Below, one piece after another: positions 52,101 to 62,764 of a stretch of 64,000 nucleotides of DNA. The position numbers and the translations under genes were made by a program. Every line of letters starts with the position of its first letter. Within the stretch, counting starts at the first letter, position 1. The DNA is taken from NCBI GenBank assembly GCA_039621445.1, contig CP154954.1:50199847-50263846 (forward strand), in the 5' to 3' direction. The stretch comes from Euglena gracilis (taxonomy: Eukaryota > Euglenida > Euglenophyceae > Euglenales). The notes beneath the pieces are model-generated. The model was not told where the DNA came from and made no database searches. It was given only the letters and a program-made list of their open reading frames with translations.

Positions 52101-55100
52101 AGGTATAGATGGAAAGCCCATCGGTTCATATTGAGTTTGGTGAAATGTGTGAACAAAAATATGCAAAAATCCGCTTACCCTCCCCCCCCCCTCAAAGAGC
52201 ACCGTCCAAAGTGGCCAAAAAATATTGGCAAATTTGGGTTTACCCCCCCCTCAAACTTTTTCCTTCGGCACCAAAAGCGCCAAGGCCAAAATTGCCCCAA
52301 GAAAGCAATTTTTTTTTACCGACTGGTGCCCCCGGGGGGGGTGAGTTCGTGGGGACCCAGAAATTTTTCATTGAAAATGGCCTTTTCTGGGCCCCCGGCA
52401 CCTTCGGCACCAGGGTCGAAGGGGGTGCCTGCCCAAAAACCCGACCCCCCCTGGGGGGGGGTTCGGATGGGTGCTCTTGGGTGCCTGGCACCCACCCCCC
52501 CGTGGGGTAGGCCCCAACGGAAAAAAGCCTGCCCCCCACAAAGTGTCCCCCCCCCAGCGTGGCCATTTTGGGTCCCACGGTGCCTCGAGGGTAGCCACTT
52601 TGGGGGTGAGGGCACATGCGCACTTTTCTTGAGACTTTTTTGAGACTTGGAAAACTTTCAGGAAGGCCTGGACCCTTGGACATTTCTTCAAACAGTGACT
52701 AAAAAAGAAATGGAAAAAACGGCCCAAAGTGGCAAAAAATGGCTTGAAATGACCTCAACTTGCCAAAAAAAAAAGTAAAAAAAAGTTGGCCCAAATGGCC
52801 AAGAAGGTCCACAGCACTGAGGGGGTTCCCCCCAACCACCCACCCCCTGGGGGGGGGGTCGGGGGGGGGGGCTGGTCCCGGAGGACCAGCAGCCCGACAC
52901 CCCCCTGGCCCTGGGGGGTAAGGTGGGGGGGTATCTGCTGGGGTTCGATATGAGGAGGGTGTACGGGGTTTAGGTGGGGTGCCCTCCTGGGACCAGAGGA
53001 GGGGTCCGGACCGACCCCAGGGGCGTGCCCGGGACCCCCCCAAAAAGTCAATTTTTTCCTTCTGGCGCTTCGCACCGTAAATTTTTTTGGCCTTTCTGAC
53101 AAAAAATACTTGCCCAGAATGTGTCCAAAATGGCACATTTGCAATTTTGGGGGGTCAAAAATCTCGGCCCAGCGCTTTATGCCAGACTGAAATCGGTCAC
53201 CCAGACTGTGCCACAATTAAGTCGGGACCCCCCCCTGCTGGATCGGAGGGGGATCCGACCCACCGTCCCCTCCCTCCATGGCAAGTTCCAAAAATAGCTA
53301 TTTTTTTTCTTCCAGTGCTGCGCGCCAATAAATAAACAAGAAATGCCATTTTCCCTTCACTTTTGAGAATATTCCTGTTTTGCTTTGGTGTTTTTCTGCA
53401 TTAAAAGGTTTTGAAAACCGTTCAAAATGAGCATCTTTGGATTTATTTTCAAAGAGGAATCAGGCTTCGGCCTGGTATCTGGCTGGCCCTTTGCCAGTCC
53501 AACAAAAATTTTCCTGGCCCCCTTCGGTTGGAGGGGGGGTGCGACCCACCCACCCCCCTCTGTGTTGGGAGGGGTGGTCAGGACCCCCCTCAAGGCTTCC
53601 CACACATCCCTGCCCATCCTGCTGGGTGGGGGGGGGACGACCCCCCCCCCACCAGGCTTTCCCGGGCTTCCGGCTTCGGCACCGAATAAATTTTCCCTTC
53701 AGTGCTGTAGTGGGTGGGTAGAGGTCAACCCCCCCCCCCACCAGGCCTTCCGTACAGCCCTGGCCGGCTCCCCCCCGTGGATGAGGGGCTCGGGGGGTGT
53801 GGGCTATTGTGCTGGACCCGGATTGTACCCCCCCTCCCCCTTGACCACTGACCACCCCGTATTTGCCAACCCCCCCCCCCCAATCGGGGGTTGCGTACAA
53901 CCCCCGATTGGCGATGACCTCACAAAGCAGGGTTTTTTGGGGCATCGGGTCATACGACCACCCCCTGGTCGGGGGATTGCAGGTCAGGGGCTTTGTTGCT
54001 CTCCCCCCTAGTTTTTCACATTGGGTGTTCTTCTGTGAGCCCCAGTTCAGCAAGCGTCTCTGAGGAAAAGGGGTGCTTGCCAGCAAGCCCAGAATTCTAC
54101 AGGAGCCAGCCCAAATTTCAGGCTCTGCCCAGCAGCCACTGGGTCGCAGGGGCAAGGGGGGGGGTCGAATTACTGGTGATTTCACCAGGTCGCCATACCA
54201 TGACCACATCATTGTCGCTATACCATGACCAATGGTCTCCAGCAACCATCAAAAATCCCATGGCCAATTTTTCTGTTCGCCCCCCCCCCCCCCCCCCCCC
54301 CCCCGGGATGAACGGGAATAAAAACAGGAATTGCTGCAACCCTATTTGCCCCCCCCCCAACCTGCAGTCAAACCCTGGAGGAGGGGTTCCCTGGCCTGAT
54401 TCCCCGGTTCGTCAGTGCCATGATGGGGATGGCCCAGGACAAGCTTCAGGCAGACTCAACCCTCTCTGTGAAGAGCATGAACCTCCTTGGCATTTTTAAT
54501 TGTTTGTTTTTTTTCAAAAAGTTGAATTTTGAATTACCCCCCCCCCCTAGTCGTACGACCACCCCTCATCTATGACCACCCCCCGGTCACAGGTTGCAGG
54601 TCATGGGGGTGTTATGACCACCTCCCCCGGTCACAGGTTGCAGGTTGCGAAAAAAATTTAACCCCCAAAATAAGTCCCCCCACTGGCCGGTCCGTGCAAA
54701 AATCCATGAAATGGACCCCCCAAAATAAGGTCCCCCCTGCCGGCGCGAAGCGCCGGATTTTTGAAAATGGGACATTTTGGGGGGGGTAAAAAATGCCATT
54801 TTGGGACACTTTTCACACGCTTCTACGACCACCCCCTCATCTATGACCACCCCCCGGTCACAGGTTGCAGGTCATGGGGGTGTTATGACCACCCCCCCCG
54901 GTCACAGGTTGCAGGAACCCGGTCATACGACTAGGGGGGGGGGGTAAATAAATTTATTTTAAAACCACAAAATTAAATAAATTTATTTTAAAACCACAAG
55001 ATTAGTATTCAGTATTCCACACCAGTGCCATGGAGGTTTATGGCCCGCTCACGATGGAGTACATTGAGATCTATAACGAAAAGATTCGTGATTTGCTTGA

Positions 55101-58100
55101 AAGAAGGAAACCAGGACAAGTTGAGTTAAGTGAGCTGCTCAAGAGACACCACAAGCTTATTTTTTCTAGTTTTTTTTTGTTAAATTTCTTATTTAATACT
55201 GTTAAAAAAAATAAGCTGCTGAAATCATATACATATGTGTATTTTTTAAAAATAATATTTTCTTGTTGACAGCTTCTGGTCATTGCCGTGTCAGCCACAT
55301 CATCACGCCCTGTTTTGTTTGAAGCGCATGGACCAGACTTATTTCAGGAAGCCCCCCCCCCCCCCGGGTGTAGGCAGGGGGGTGGGGTGAGGCATTTTCG
55401 ACCCTCCACCAGGGGTGGGTCACCGAAGGCACCAGGGCCCGAAAATGTCCATTATCAAGGGGGAAAATTGATTGGGTCGGCCTAGGCCAAGACCCAAAGG
55501 ACCCCCCAGGGTATTTGCTATGCCGCCACACGGGTTGGTACCTCAAGTGCCTCAAGTGCAGTCAACTGTGGCAATTTTTAGATAAAATCGAAATTGAAAA
55601 TTGTGACCAACAAAAATGTTTGAAATAATGGGTGGTGCTTTCATGCCCAGCTTGATTTACCATGAACCCCCCTCTAAATGACCCCCCATCCCAATGACCA
55701 TTTGGGGGGGGGGTCCCTTTGGTGTGCGGAAGTCCCCCCTAAGTGAACCCCTTTCCCCTAGATGACTCTTTGGAGGACATGGACCAATATCAACAAGGTC
55801 AGAGGGGGTTGATGATAAATGAATAACATCCTCCCTGCCATTTGAGACGTTTTTTTTTGTGGACTCTCTTGCGACCGGCCCTGCATGAAACAAAAGACCA
55901 CCGGGTTTTTGTGGAGGGAGTGTCGGTGCACACCATCTTGACACTTGAACGGGTGAACACACTGCTGGCCAAGGGTTTTGCACAGCGGCAGACTTCAGAA
56001 ACAAATATGAACGAAAAGTCTTCACGGTCTCATGCCGTTGTTATCTTTCGCTTGGCACAACTCAGGGAACGTTGCCCGTGTTCATTGGAAATTTGTGGTA
56101 TCAAGCCTCTATTTTGTCATCTTTTGATCTTTTCTGAATTTGCTTTTTTTCCAACTCGCAAAATTGGTCCCGACAGAACGAAATGATGGGGTGATATTGG
56201 CACCTCCACCTCGCATCATAGATCCTCTAAGATTTTTGGATTTGGCAAATTAGCAAACCAACAAACCAACCAACCAACCAAACAACCAACCAACAAACAA
56301 ACAAACAAACAAACAAACAACCAAACAAACAAACAAACAAACAAACAAACAAACAAACAAACAAACAAACAAACAAACAAACAAACACACACACCACACC
56401 ACACCAAAGCCCATCCAGCGTCAAAAAACAAGCTTTGGTGATAATTGCATGTGAATTGCGGAAGAACTTGTCGGCCAGGATCATTTATTTCCTCTTGCGT
56501 TCTCGCGTCAAATTGTCAGCAATGTTGTTCACAAAAGTCTCTTGAAAAGATGACCCCTCCATTGTTTTGTGTCTGACCATCAATCCAAGTGTTGTGTGGG
56601 GCAGCAGTCCCTGGGGACAACCCACGACCCTCCCAACCCAGAAGCGCGCGACGTGGAGAGTACCATTTGTATTGTGGACCTTGCAGGCAGTGAGCGCCAG
56701 AGCAAGACTGGGTCCTCGGGAGACCGCTTTGAAGAGGCACGGAGGATTAACCTCTCCCTGTTGACCCTCAGCCAAGCTGTTCTTTTGAAGGTGAGGGCAA
56801 TAACCCCCCCCCCCTCCCCACAGGTGCGCAGGGTGGGGTTTCATCCAGGGTAGGGGACCACCTGCCAGGTGTCCAGCCAGAACCCTGTGGGAATACCCGA
56901 AACCCTGCGGGTGGTGGGGGGAATCGACCCCCAACCCCCATCCTGGTGGGGGGAATCGACCCCCCCCCCCGCCCCCCACACTTGTGGGGGGGGGGTCGGC
57001 CCCCCCCCCCCCCCACCAGGCTTCCTTGTATTTCCGGGTGTACATTTTTTGGGTCAAAGTTTTCTTTTGGTGCCAAAGGAGTCTTTCCAGGGTGCATTGA
57101 AATGAAAATATCCAGTTTAACCCAGCTGTGTCCCTTGAAAAAAATTTCGGCACATAACCAAACGACTATGAAGCCCTGTGGGGCAACAGGTTTAATGTTT
57201 CCTTCCGGCTTTGTGGCTAAAATTTTCAGTATTTTCTGAGAAAGTTTGCCCAGGAAGTGTCGCAAAATTATTTTTGGGGTTTGTTTTTGTGGTACAATTT
57301 TTTTGGCTCAGTGGCTCCCCCATGCCTAAAATGGTCCAATTTGGCTTCCTACCCCCCTCCCTTGCCTCATTGTCCCCCCCCCCCTGGCTGTTGGGGCCAA
57401 TGTGCCCCCCCCTCCCCAAGTTGCCCCCCCCCCCCCGGCTGTTTGGGGCGACATGGACCCCCTATTTTTGAGGCAATTTTGGTTTGGCAGCTCGTTGGCC
57501 CCCTTCGTCCCACCCAACCCCCTTTGTCATAAAGCACCAGGGGGCACAAACCAGAGGGAAAATATAAACCCTGTTGTCGATGACGAGCTCACCCAGCCCC
57601 CAGGGTCTAGTACATGGCAGGCGGAGTGGGGGGGCTGCACCATGATTCACTTAGTTGACCCCAAAGCTGCCCAAGTTTTTCTGAAAATGCGCAACACTCC
57701 CCCCATGAGAGGTACCCACCCACCCATCCTTTTCAAAAAAAATAATCGTGCCCAGCATTCAGTCGGGCAGGCTGCACTGGCCCCAGGGTTGTATGGGAAG
57801 CTCCGCAGACATGAGGTAGGTGGTGGGGGGGTCACCCCCCCCCCTTGGGGGGGTAAGGTGGTCGGGGGGGGGGGTCCCCCCACCCCCCCCCCAGTTTCGG
57901 AAGGGGGGTCCCCCCCTCCCCCTCCTCTGCGGGGGCAAAAAAATTTTCCGGCACTTTGCGCTGGGTGCGCCGGGAGTGTATTTTAGGACTTTTTTTGAGG
58001 CTCAACATGAAATTTTGGCAAAATGGCCAAAAATGACCGTAAATCGGGATAGGTGGAGTTGCATGGAAATCAAAGCACTGTTAGATAGGGCATTTTAAGG

Positions 58101-59730
58101 GCTTCACTTTAGGTATTGGACATTTCTTTTGCTTCCCCACCATTTTTGAGAAATTTCAGAAAAATTGACCTTTTGACCCCAAAAAGCGGCCGAAATTTTC
58201 GGCGACCGAAAACTGGAGGTTGGAAGGGGTCCCCCCCCCTAGTTTCGAAAGGCCCCCCCCCCCATCGGAGATTCCCATACAACCCTGACTGGCCCGGACC
58301 ATGTTGGCCCCAACAGGCCAGGGAGCCTGCTTCGGGGGGGGGGGCATGTTCACTCTACCCCCCCCCCCTAGTCGTACGACCACCCGTCATCTATGACCAC
58401 CCCCCGGTCACAGGTTGCAGGTCATGGGGGTGTTTTGACCACCCCCCCCGGTCACAGGTTGCAGGTTGCGAAAAAATTTAACCCCCCAAAATAAGTCCCC
58501 CCCCTGGCCGGTCCGAGCAAAAATCCATGAAATGGACCCCCCCAAAATAAGGTCCCCCCTGCCGGCGCGAAGCGCCGGATTTTTGAAAAATGGGACATTT
58601 TGGGGGGGTAAAAAATGCCATTTTGGGACAGTTTTCACACACACCTACAACCGCCCCCTCATCTATGACCACCCCCCGGTCACAGGTTGCAGGTTAGGGG
58701 GGTGTTATGACCACCCCCCCCGGTCACAGGTTGCAGGAACCCGGTCATACGACTAGGGGGGGGGGTAATTGGGGAACTTTGGGGGTTTAAAAATGACAAA
58801 CACATTCGAGCGTTTTGCGGATCCCACTGGGGTCACCCCGGCAGCCAGCATGATCGGGTCCTCGAGAATTCCCATTGCCCTTCAAAATGGCTTTCACAAA
58901 ACGGCAAACCCCTCTGGGTTGGCCGAGGACAGCCTGCCTTTGGCCGTGCGCTGAACTCATTTTCTGAAGGCAAGGGGCCACCGGGCACTCCCTCTTTTCG
59001 GCACTGTCTCGAACCCTGTTTTCTTTTGGTGGAAAAAGATGTTTGAATCAGATCTGAGGAATGTGGTGTTCATCATTCATTGTACTGATGGAGTTCAGCC
59101 CACCAGCAGGCATCCAGTTGGTTTGATTTCTGAAAAATTTTGCGTTGCATGAGCAGGGCGCGAGGGGTCGCTGCAAATCATCAATAGCAGAAGGTTTCCA
59201 CCATTTCCCATCCCCTCTGGGGAGCATTTGCCTGGTTGCAAGGAGGGACAGCAGTAGACATTCATTTAGCCAACTTTTTTTAATGCGCTTTGCATTCACC
59301 ACATTTTGTATGCATTCCAAATTCTTTTTCTTTTGTTGGTTACTTGCTCACCCCACTACACTGGATAATGAGGGCAGTGCAGGCAGATGGCATGGTTTTA
59401 GAAATGGACGGGTGCAGCCGTTGCGCGAGTCCAAATTGACGCGATTGCTGTCTGAGAGTTTCGGTGGGAACTCGAGGACTTGGATGCTGGCCTGTGTCAG
59501 CCCCAGCATGTACAACTACATCGAGACCGTCTCCACTTTGCCCAGCAGGCTCCGCAAACAAAGCTCTCCGGACACGCTCAGGGAAAATGGGAAGTTCTGT
59601 CCTGGTTTCAAAAGGCTTGGGTTCCTTCCGTATTCGTTGAGCTCTGCTGCGTGCAACGTACGCATCTTCGGCAAAGAACATCATCAACCATGCAAAGGTC
59701 AACGCTTTGCAGCAGAAGCTTGAGTTGCAG
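48995..59730 (+). CDS. Kinesin motor domain gene, eight recognised exons
   Basis: A microtubule motor ATPase. Exons in order carry: [12 protein letters not shown] (1), P-loop [11 protein letters not shown] (2), GLIPRF (3), [15 protein letters not shown] (4), switch [11 protein letters not shown] (5), switch II DLAGSER and INLSLLTL (6), [10 protein letters not shown] and [14 protein letters not shown] (7), and the neck [15 protein letters not shown] with the start of a coil (8). Order, spacing and phase match a kinesin motor almost without gaps. Six of the seven introns are nonconventional or fit the TIR rule; intron 6 is GT-AG. The first beta strand/VRVRP part is missing upstream. Kinesin-3-like features (NY-ETVSTL) are suggestive only. 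Odd residues: T for the usual R after STL, and INLSL for INKSL. Confidence 0.93.
49147..49921 (+). other. Nonconventional kinesin intron 1 (775 nt)
   Basis: No GT-AG solution restores FAYGQTGSGKT. The rule does: AAT-CAAGGCTGTTCC ... GGAATGGCCCTG-CCCAC. The two arms pair over 12 positions with one mismatch and two G-U pairs; ACA is duplicated at the boundaries. Confidence 0.85.
49922..49957 (+). CDS. Kinesin exon 2: 36-nt P-loop micro-exon
   Basis: Encodes only the end of T then [11 protein letters not shown] plus two bases of E. It lies between a 775-nt and a 4,425-nt intron. Boundaries are fixed by the exact kinesin alignment. Confidence 0.9.
50632..50668. repeat. Interstitial telomere-like (CCCTAA)n
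   Basis: ACCCTGACCCTGACCCTAAC then CCTAACCCTAACCC. Isolated ACCCTACTCCTTCAAATAAC blocks at 29,175, 39,638 and 51,150 share the flavour. Confidence 0.75.
50952..51098. repeat. Long near-perfect hairpin
   Basis: CTACAAGGTACCAGC, CCCAAAGAGCCGCCCAACTA and GGGTTAA...CATGGGGGGACC on the left arm are matched in inverse on the right (GGTCCCCCCATG ... TTAACCCTAGTTGGGCGGCT ... GCTGGGTACCTTGTAG). The apex is CGCTCGGCGCCTCGCTCG. Sister of 28,975-29,110. Confidence 0.85.
51524..54380. repeat. Nested G/C-run elements in the rest of kinesin intron 2
   Basis: Recognisable pieces: family-S (52,180-52,620), family-T core (52,330-52,530), a family-A solo tip (GGGTTCGATATGAGG, 52,940), CACCAGGCYTTCC-type family-B pieces (53,615-53,770), TACGACCACCCCC motifs (53,870-53,990) and a 25-C run at 54,280-54,304. 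Confidence 0.55.
54383..54473 (+). CDS. Kinesin exon 3
   Basis: Reads [20 protein letters not shown] then [10 protein letters not shown], corresponding to the helix after the P-loop (G-I-I-P-R). The end is fixed to within one base. Confidence 0.85.
54474..55047 (+). other. Nonconventional kinesin intron 3 (about 574 nt)
   Basis: Arms CATGAACCTCCTTGGCA and TGCCATGGAGGTTTATG match at 15 of 17 positions in inverse. The flank spacing is one base off the strict 3/5 rule, or the join adds LT before MEYIEIYNE. Contains the 408-bp TA-flanked MITE. Confidence 0.75.
54537..54944. mobile_element. 408-bp TA-flanked MITE, copy 1
   Basis: CCCCCCCCCTAGTCGTACGACC is inverted at the right end (GGTCATACGACTAGGGGGGG), with TA on each side. 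The interior has CCGGTCACAGGTTGCAGG repeats and a CCGGCGCGAAGCGCCGG core. The second copy, 58,358-58,765, has exactly the same length. Confidence 0.88.
55048..55136 (+). CDS. Kinesin exon 4
   Basis: [20 protein letters not shown] then KPGQVELSE and two bases: the conserved V-S-Y-x-E-I-Y-N-E strand/helix. Confidence 0.9.
55137..55876 (+). other. Nonconventional kinesin intron 4 (740 nt)
   Basis: GCT-CAAGAGACACCACAA ... TTGTGGACTCTCTTG-CGACC: 13 of 15 tip positions pair. The rule-based join ([17 protein letters not shown]) aligns to kinesins without a gap. Confidence 0.85.
55877..56059 (+). CDS. Kinesin exon 5 (switch I)
   Basis: [60 protein letters not shown]. NxxSSRSH switch I is intact. 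Confidence 0.93.
56060..56618 (+). other. Nonconventional kinesin intron 5 (559 nt) with CAAA microsatellite
   Basis: ACT-CAGGGAACGTTGCCC ... GGGCAGCAGTCCCTG-GGGAC with ACAAC duplicated at both junctions. A (CAAA)n tract with CCAA variants occupies 56,254-56,390. Confidence 0.85.
56254..56390. repeat. (CAAA)n microsatellite
   Basis: Roughly 30 tetranucleotide units with CCAA interruptions at the left; minus-strand VCLF-type frames are its translation. Confidence 0.95.
56619..56790 (+). CDS. Kinesin exon 6 (switch II)
   Basis: [57 protein letters not shown]. Ends at consensus donor TTGAAG/GTGAGG. Confidence 0.92.
57784..58287. mobile_element. 504-bp hAT-like element with exact TSD
   Basis: Tips CAGGGTTGTATGGGAA and TTCCCATACAACCCTG. 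Exact duplication ACTGGCCC (57,776-57,783; 58,288-58,295). Core TTTCCGGCACTTTGCGCTGG. Related to 9,860-10,190. Its insertion site may be part of an older inserted sequence within the intron. Confidence 0.9.
58358..58765. mobile_element. 408-bp TA-flanked MITE, copy 2
   Basis: Near-identical to 54,537-54,944 in the same orientation, TA on both flanks; lies 71 bp after the 504-bp element. Confidence 0.88.
59373..59539 (+). CDS. Kinesin exon 7
   Basis: [55 protein letters not shown] and two bases of L. Corresponds to L12-alpha5 through alpha6 start. Confidence 0.92.
59540..59654 (+). other. Nonconventional kinesin intron 7 (115 nt)
   Basis: GCC-CAGCAGGCTC ... GAGCTCTGCTG-CGTGC. Without removing it the motor appears frameshifted; with it, [19 protein letters not shown] aligns perfectly. 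The shortest nonconventional intron seen. Confidence 0.88.
59655..59730 (+). CDS. Kinesin exon 8 (neck)
   Basis: [20 protein letters not shown] then KLELQ. Hydrophobic heptad spacing begins here. The 3' boundary is unresolved (CAGCCAGGCTG follows). Confidence 0.85.
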
Positions 59731-60662
59731 CCAGGCTGTTTTGTTTGAGGGCAAGAAGGAAGGCATTTCGGCCTCCATGTTCCAGAATGTGCTGGGGACG
59801 TAGACGTACCCCCCCCCCCCTTTGCCCACCAACCACCCCTGAACAACGACCACCCCCCGGTTGGGGGTTGCAGGTCAGGGGGTGCGTACGACCGCCCCCT
59901 GATCGGGGGTTGTCTGTGGCTTTGGAAACTGGGTTGTTTTTGGCATCTAATCGTACGACCACCCCCTGGTCGGGGGTTGCAGGTTGGGGGGCGTGTACAT
60001 TACTCCCCCCCCCTGTTGGGGGAGTAATGGGCTCGCACGTTGATTTTTTGCACTGCTCCCAAGTGCAATGTTGCAATCTTTTTGAAACCCGGCGGTGAAA
60101 TCCACCCTTTTGCCCTTTGGTCCCACCGAGAACCTCTACAATGGCACGTTCATTTGGTGGTCTTTTTGGCCTGCGCACCATGTTAAAAAAGTCCAAAACC
60201 CCGGGTTTGAACTCTGGGGCACGTGATTTCTCCCAAAAAGGGCCGTTGTGATTCCCCCATTGTGATTCCCTTGTTTTGAAGCTTTGACTGTTTTCCCCAG
60301 ATGGTGCTACGCAGGCCGGGTGAATTTTGGCCCTTTTTGTTGCTTTTTTTTTTAGGCTGTGCAATGTCCGTGTGGGGTTGCCTGCTGAGGCGCCCAGAGG
60401 GTGGACTCTGCACACACGTTGCGAAAAAGCTGGAAACCCGGTGTGCCAGGGAGTTGTGATCCCTGGGTGCTTGAAGCGCGAGGAGCGGTACACTGGGAAC
60501 CACCCAGGTAGAGGGGTTGGGGGGGTTGGATTGAGGGGAAGCACGTTCAAGCTCACCTATTGCGTATGTGCGCAATGGATAACTGTTGCGCATGTGCGCA
60601 CGGTAAACGGAAGCCCCTGATCTTATGGGCTCTCTCTCTGGCATGTTATGGTGTGTCAGGAG

Positions 60663-60966
60663 CAGGCTTGTGCTTAGTCGGGTGCCTACCCCACGGGGGG
60701 GGGGGGGTGCTAGGGGCAGGCATCCCATAGCACCCGATCCGACCCCCCCAGGTGGGTGGGGGGGGTAGGGTTTTGGGGGGTGCCTGCCCATAGCGGGCAC
60801 CCCCTCCGACCCGGCGCCGAACGCGCTGGGGGCCCGGAAAAGGCCATTTTCAATGAAAATTTTCTGGGTCCCCCCGGACCCCTACCCCCCTGGGGTGTGC
60901 CTGCTAGGGGCAGGCACCCTATAGCACCCACCCCCCTCCCCCCCCCGGTTGGTAAGCACAAGCATG
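60663..60966. mobile_element. Family-T element with exact TSD
   Basis: Tips CAGGCTTGTGCTTAG and GTAAGCACAAGCATG. Exact 8-bp duplication GTCAGGAG (60,655-60,662; 60,967-60,974). Inverted relative to 19,481-19,789. Core CCGGCGCCGAACGCGCTGG. Confidence 0.9.
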
Positions 60967-62552
60967 GTCAGGAGACCCTCTCTGCACGGCCAGTGTTGGG
61001 CTTGGTGAGGAAATTCATTTCGCCGATAGAAATGCAATCTTTATACATACACAAGCGTGCCCATTGCGCAGATGCGCAATGAACATGTTAACATATGAAT
61101 TGTTATAATTGCCAAGTGCGCAATGATCACCCACATGTAGAATTAAAAAAGCCAACATCGCCAATGCGCAATGTGTTTCATTTTTTGTAATGAAAAGAAT
61201 TGTTGTGCAACTGCACAATGGAGTCACCTCGTTTCATTTCCTGGCGCTTTGGGTTCATGCACACTGGGCCTTGGCAGCCTGTGCCTTCAAACCGTGGTGT
61301 TCCAAGTCGTTGTTTTCGCCCCCAGTCCCGGGGGTGCAGGGTCACACCAATTCGGTGAACCTCGGGCCTCGGTGTTTGAATACAGAATTTTTTGGGACAT
61401 TGCACATCGGCGCAAGCTTACAGTCACTTTCACAGCTAAATGCGAGTTAGGCTGCCTAACTTGTAGGAACCCGGGGGGGGGGGTAGGATGCGTGTCAATG
61501 ACATGCTGTCTTGGATGGGGGAGTAATGCATTTCCCTGCACTTTTATTATCATCATCATTGGTCTTATATTTTAACTTTAACCCTTTTTGAGCAATAATT
61601 TTCATTTTCCTTTTTGGAGGTTGTTGTTTTCTGGAAACAGTTCGAAAATCATGCTGGGACAGCAAAAAATTTTGATTCACTCAATGTATTTGACTCCAGC
61701 TTATGACATTAAATGAATTTTGTTTCGAACTTGGCCTGGCTTGAGTCCGCCTTGAGTAGGGGCCTATTTATATTTAAGCAGCGCATGATGGCAACCCCGG
61801 CCACCCACAAAATTTGGAGTGTGCACGTAATCAATTCCCCCACTGTACATGGTATGTGTGTGTGTGTGTGTAGATAGATAGGAAGATATGGATGTATTTG
61901 TGTGTTGGGGCCATATTTTTTTTCCATGGCAGGAAAAACCTGATATTGGAGATGTGGGTTGGTTACCAAAATGCCCTGATTGCAACAGTTGCGGAAGCAA
62001 TATGCTCAGCTGGAAGAATTGTGGTCAAGGCGCACCCTTCTGCTTGCTGCATCTGATTTGTGGCCTCATTTAAAACAGTGCATTGCACAGGCCCATCAGT
62101 CATGTTAATCAGTGCCGATCTCAAAAACGCGCTCTCAAAATTTGCTCAGCCAATTTTCATTTTTTTCAGGATTTTGATGGGCAACCAGCAGTTCTGCGAT
62201 TGGGAGGGGACAGGCTCTACGGGAATCCCTGAAACCCCAAGGCGACCCCATGTTTCAGGCGAGCTGATTTTTAGGTCAAAAGTTTTCTTTGGCGTCGAAG
62301 GAATTTTCTTTTGCTCGGTTCTGCGGGGAGTCGACCACCCGCCCACCTCCCAAACCCCCAACCAGGCCTTCCCATTCCGCTGGAGGGGGGGGGGGCTTGT
62401 GCAAGCTCTTTTTCAGGAAGGTCGCACCCTCGGAGGGTGCTATGGGCAGGCAGGGGAGTACAACAGCATTTTTTTTTTTAGGATTGGGACCCTGGGGGGA
62501 TTGGGTGGCAAACAAAAAGAAACTCTGGCAAATGCAAAGAAAAAAATTGTGT

Positions 62553-62764
62553 TGCAGAAAAGTGCCGTCGCTGACACGGGGGGGGGTGTCGACGACACGC
62601 CGTGTCAACAACAAGGGGGGGGGTAACCCCCCTCCCGGGAGAACCGCTCAGCGGCTGGGGCATCGGGCTGAGTGGTTCTCTGGGGGGGTTACCCCCCCCC
62701 CTTATTGTTGCCACGGTGTGTCGTTGACATCCCCCCTGTGTCAACGGCACTTTTCTGCAACATA
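62553..62764. mobile_element. GTTGCAGAAAAGTGCCG TIR element with nested insert
   Basis: GTTGCAGAAAAGTGCCGTCG is inverted as CAACGGCACTTTTCTGCAAC. Inside, GGTAACCCCCC...GAACCGCTCAGC and GCTGAGTGGTTCTC...GGGGGTTACC form a second, inner TIR. Relatives at 19,983-20,315. Confidence 0.75.

Larger units (their letters stand above)
49958..54382 (+). other. Nonconventional kinesin intron 2 (4,425 nt)
   Basis: AGA-CAGGGTTTGAC ... GTCAAACCCTG-GAGGA: a perfect 11-bp terminal inverted repeat with GGAGGA duplicated at both junctions; the join is GA/G GGG TTC. A GT-AG alternative (GTTTGAC...CTGGAG) is also in frame but adds residues. The interior includes the GGTCGGGCCGACC element, a long hairpin and telomere-like repeats. 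Confidence 0.85.
56791..59372 (+). other. Conventional GT-AG kinesin intron 6 (2,582 nt)
   Basis: Donor AAG/GTGAGG and acceptor CTGGATAATGAG/GGC keep phase 0. Contains the elements at 57,784-58,287 and 58,358-58,765 and other G/C-run blocks. A small + frame at 58,796-58,950 ([18 protein letters not shown]) was noted but not assigned. Confidence 0.7.

Noticed and set aside
56216-56484. Minus-strand frame rich in VCLF
   Set aside because: Translation of the CAAA microsatellite in kinesin intron 5.
58796-58954. Small + frame [20 protein letters not shown] in kinesin intron 6
   Set aside because: Does not match any missing part of the motor domain and including it would break the phase between exons 6 and 7; it may be an old coding remnant.
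59525-59660. Kinesin looks frameshifted after STL
   Set aside because: Removing the 115-nt TIR-ended intron (59,540-59,654) restores the neck sequence exactly, so no frameshift is needed.
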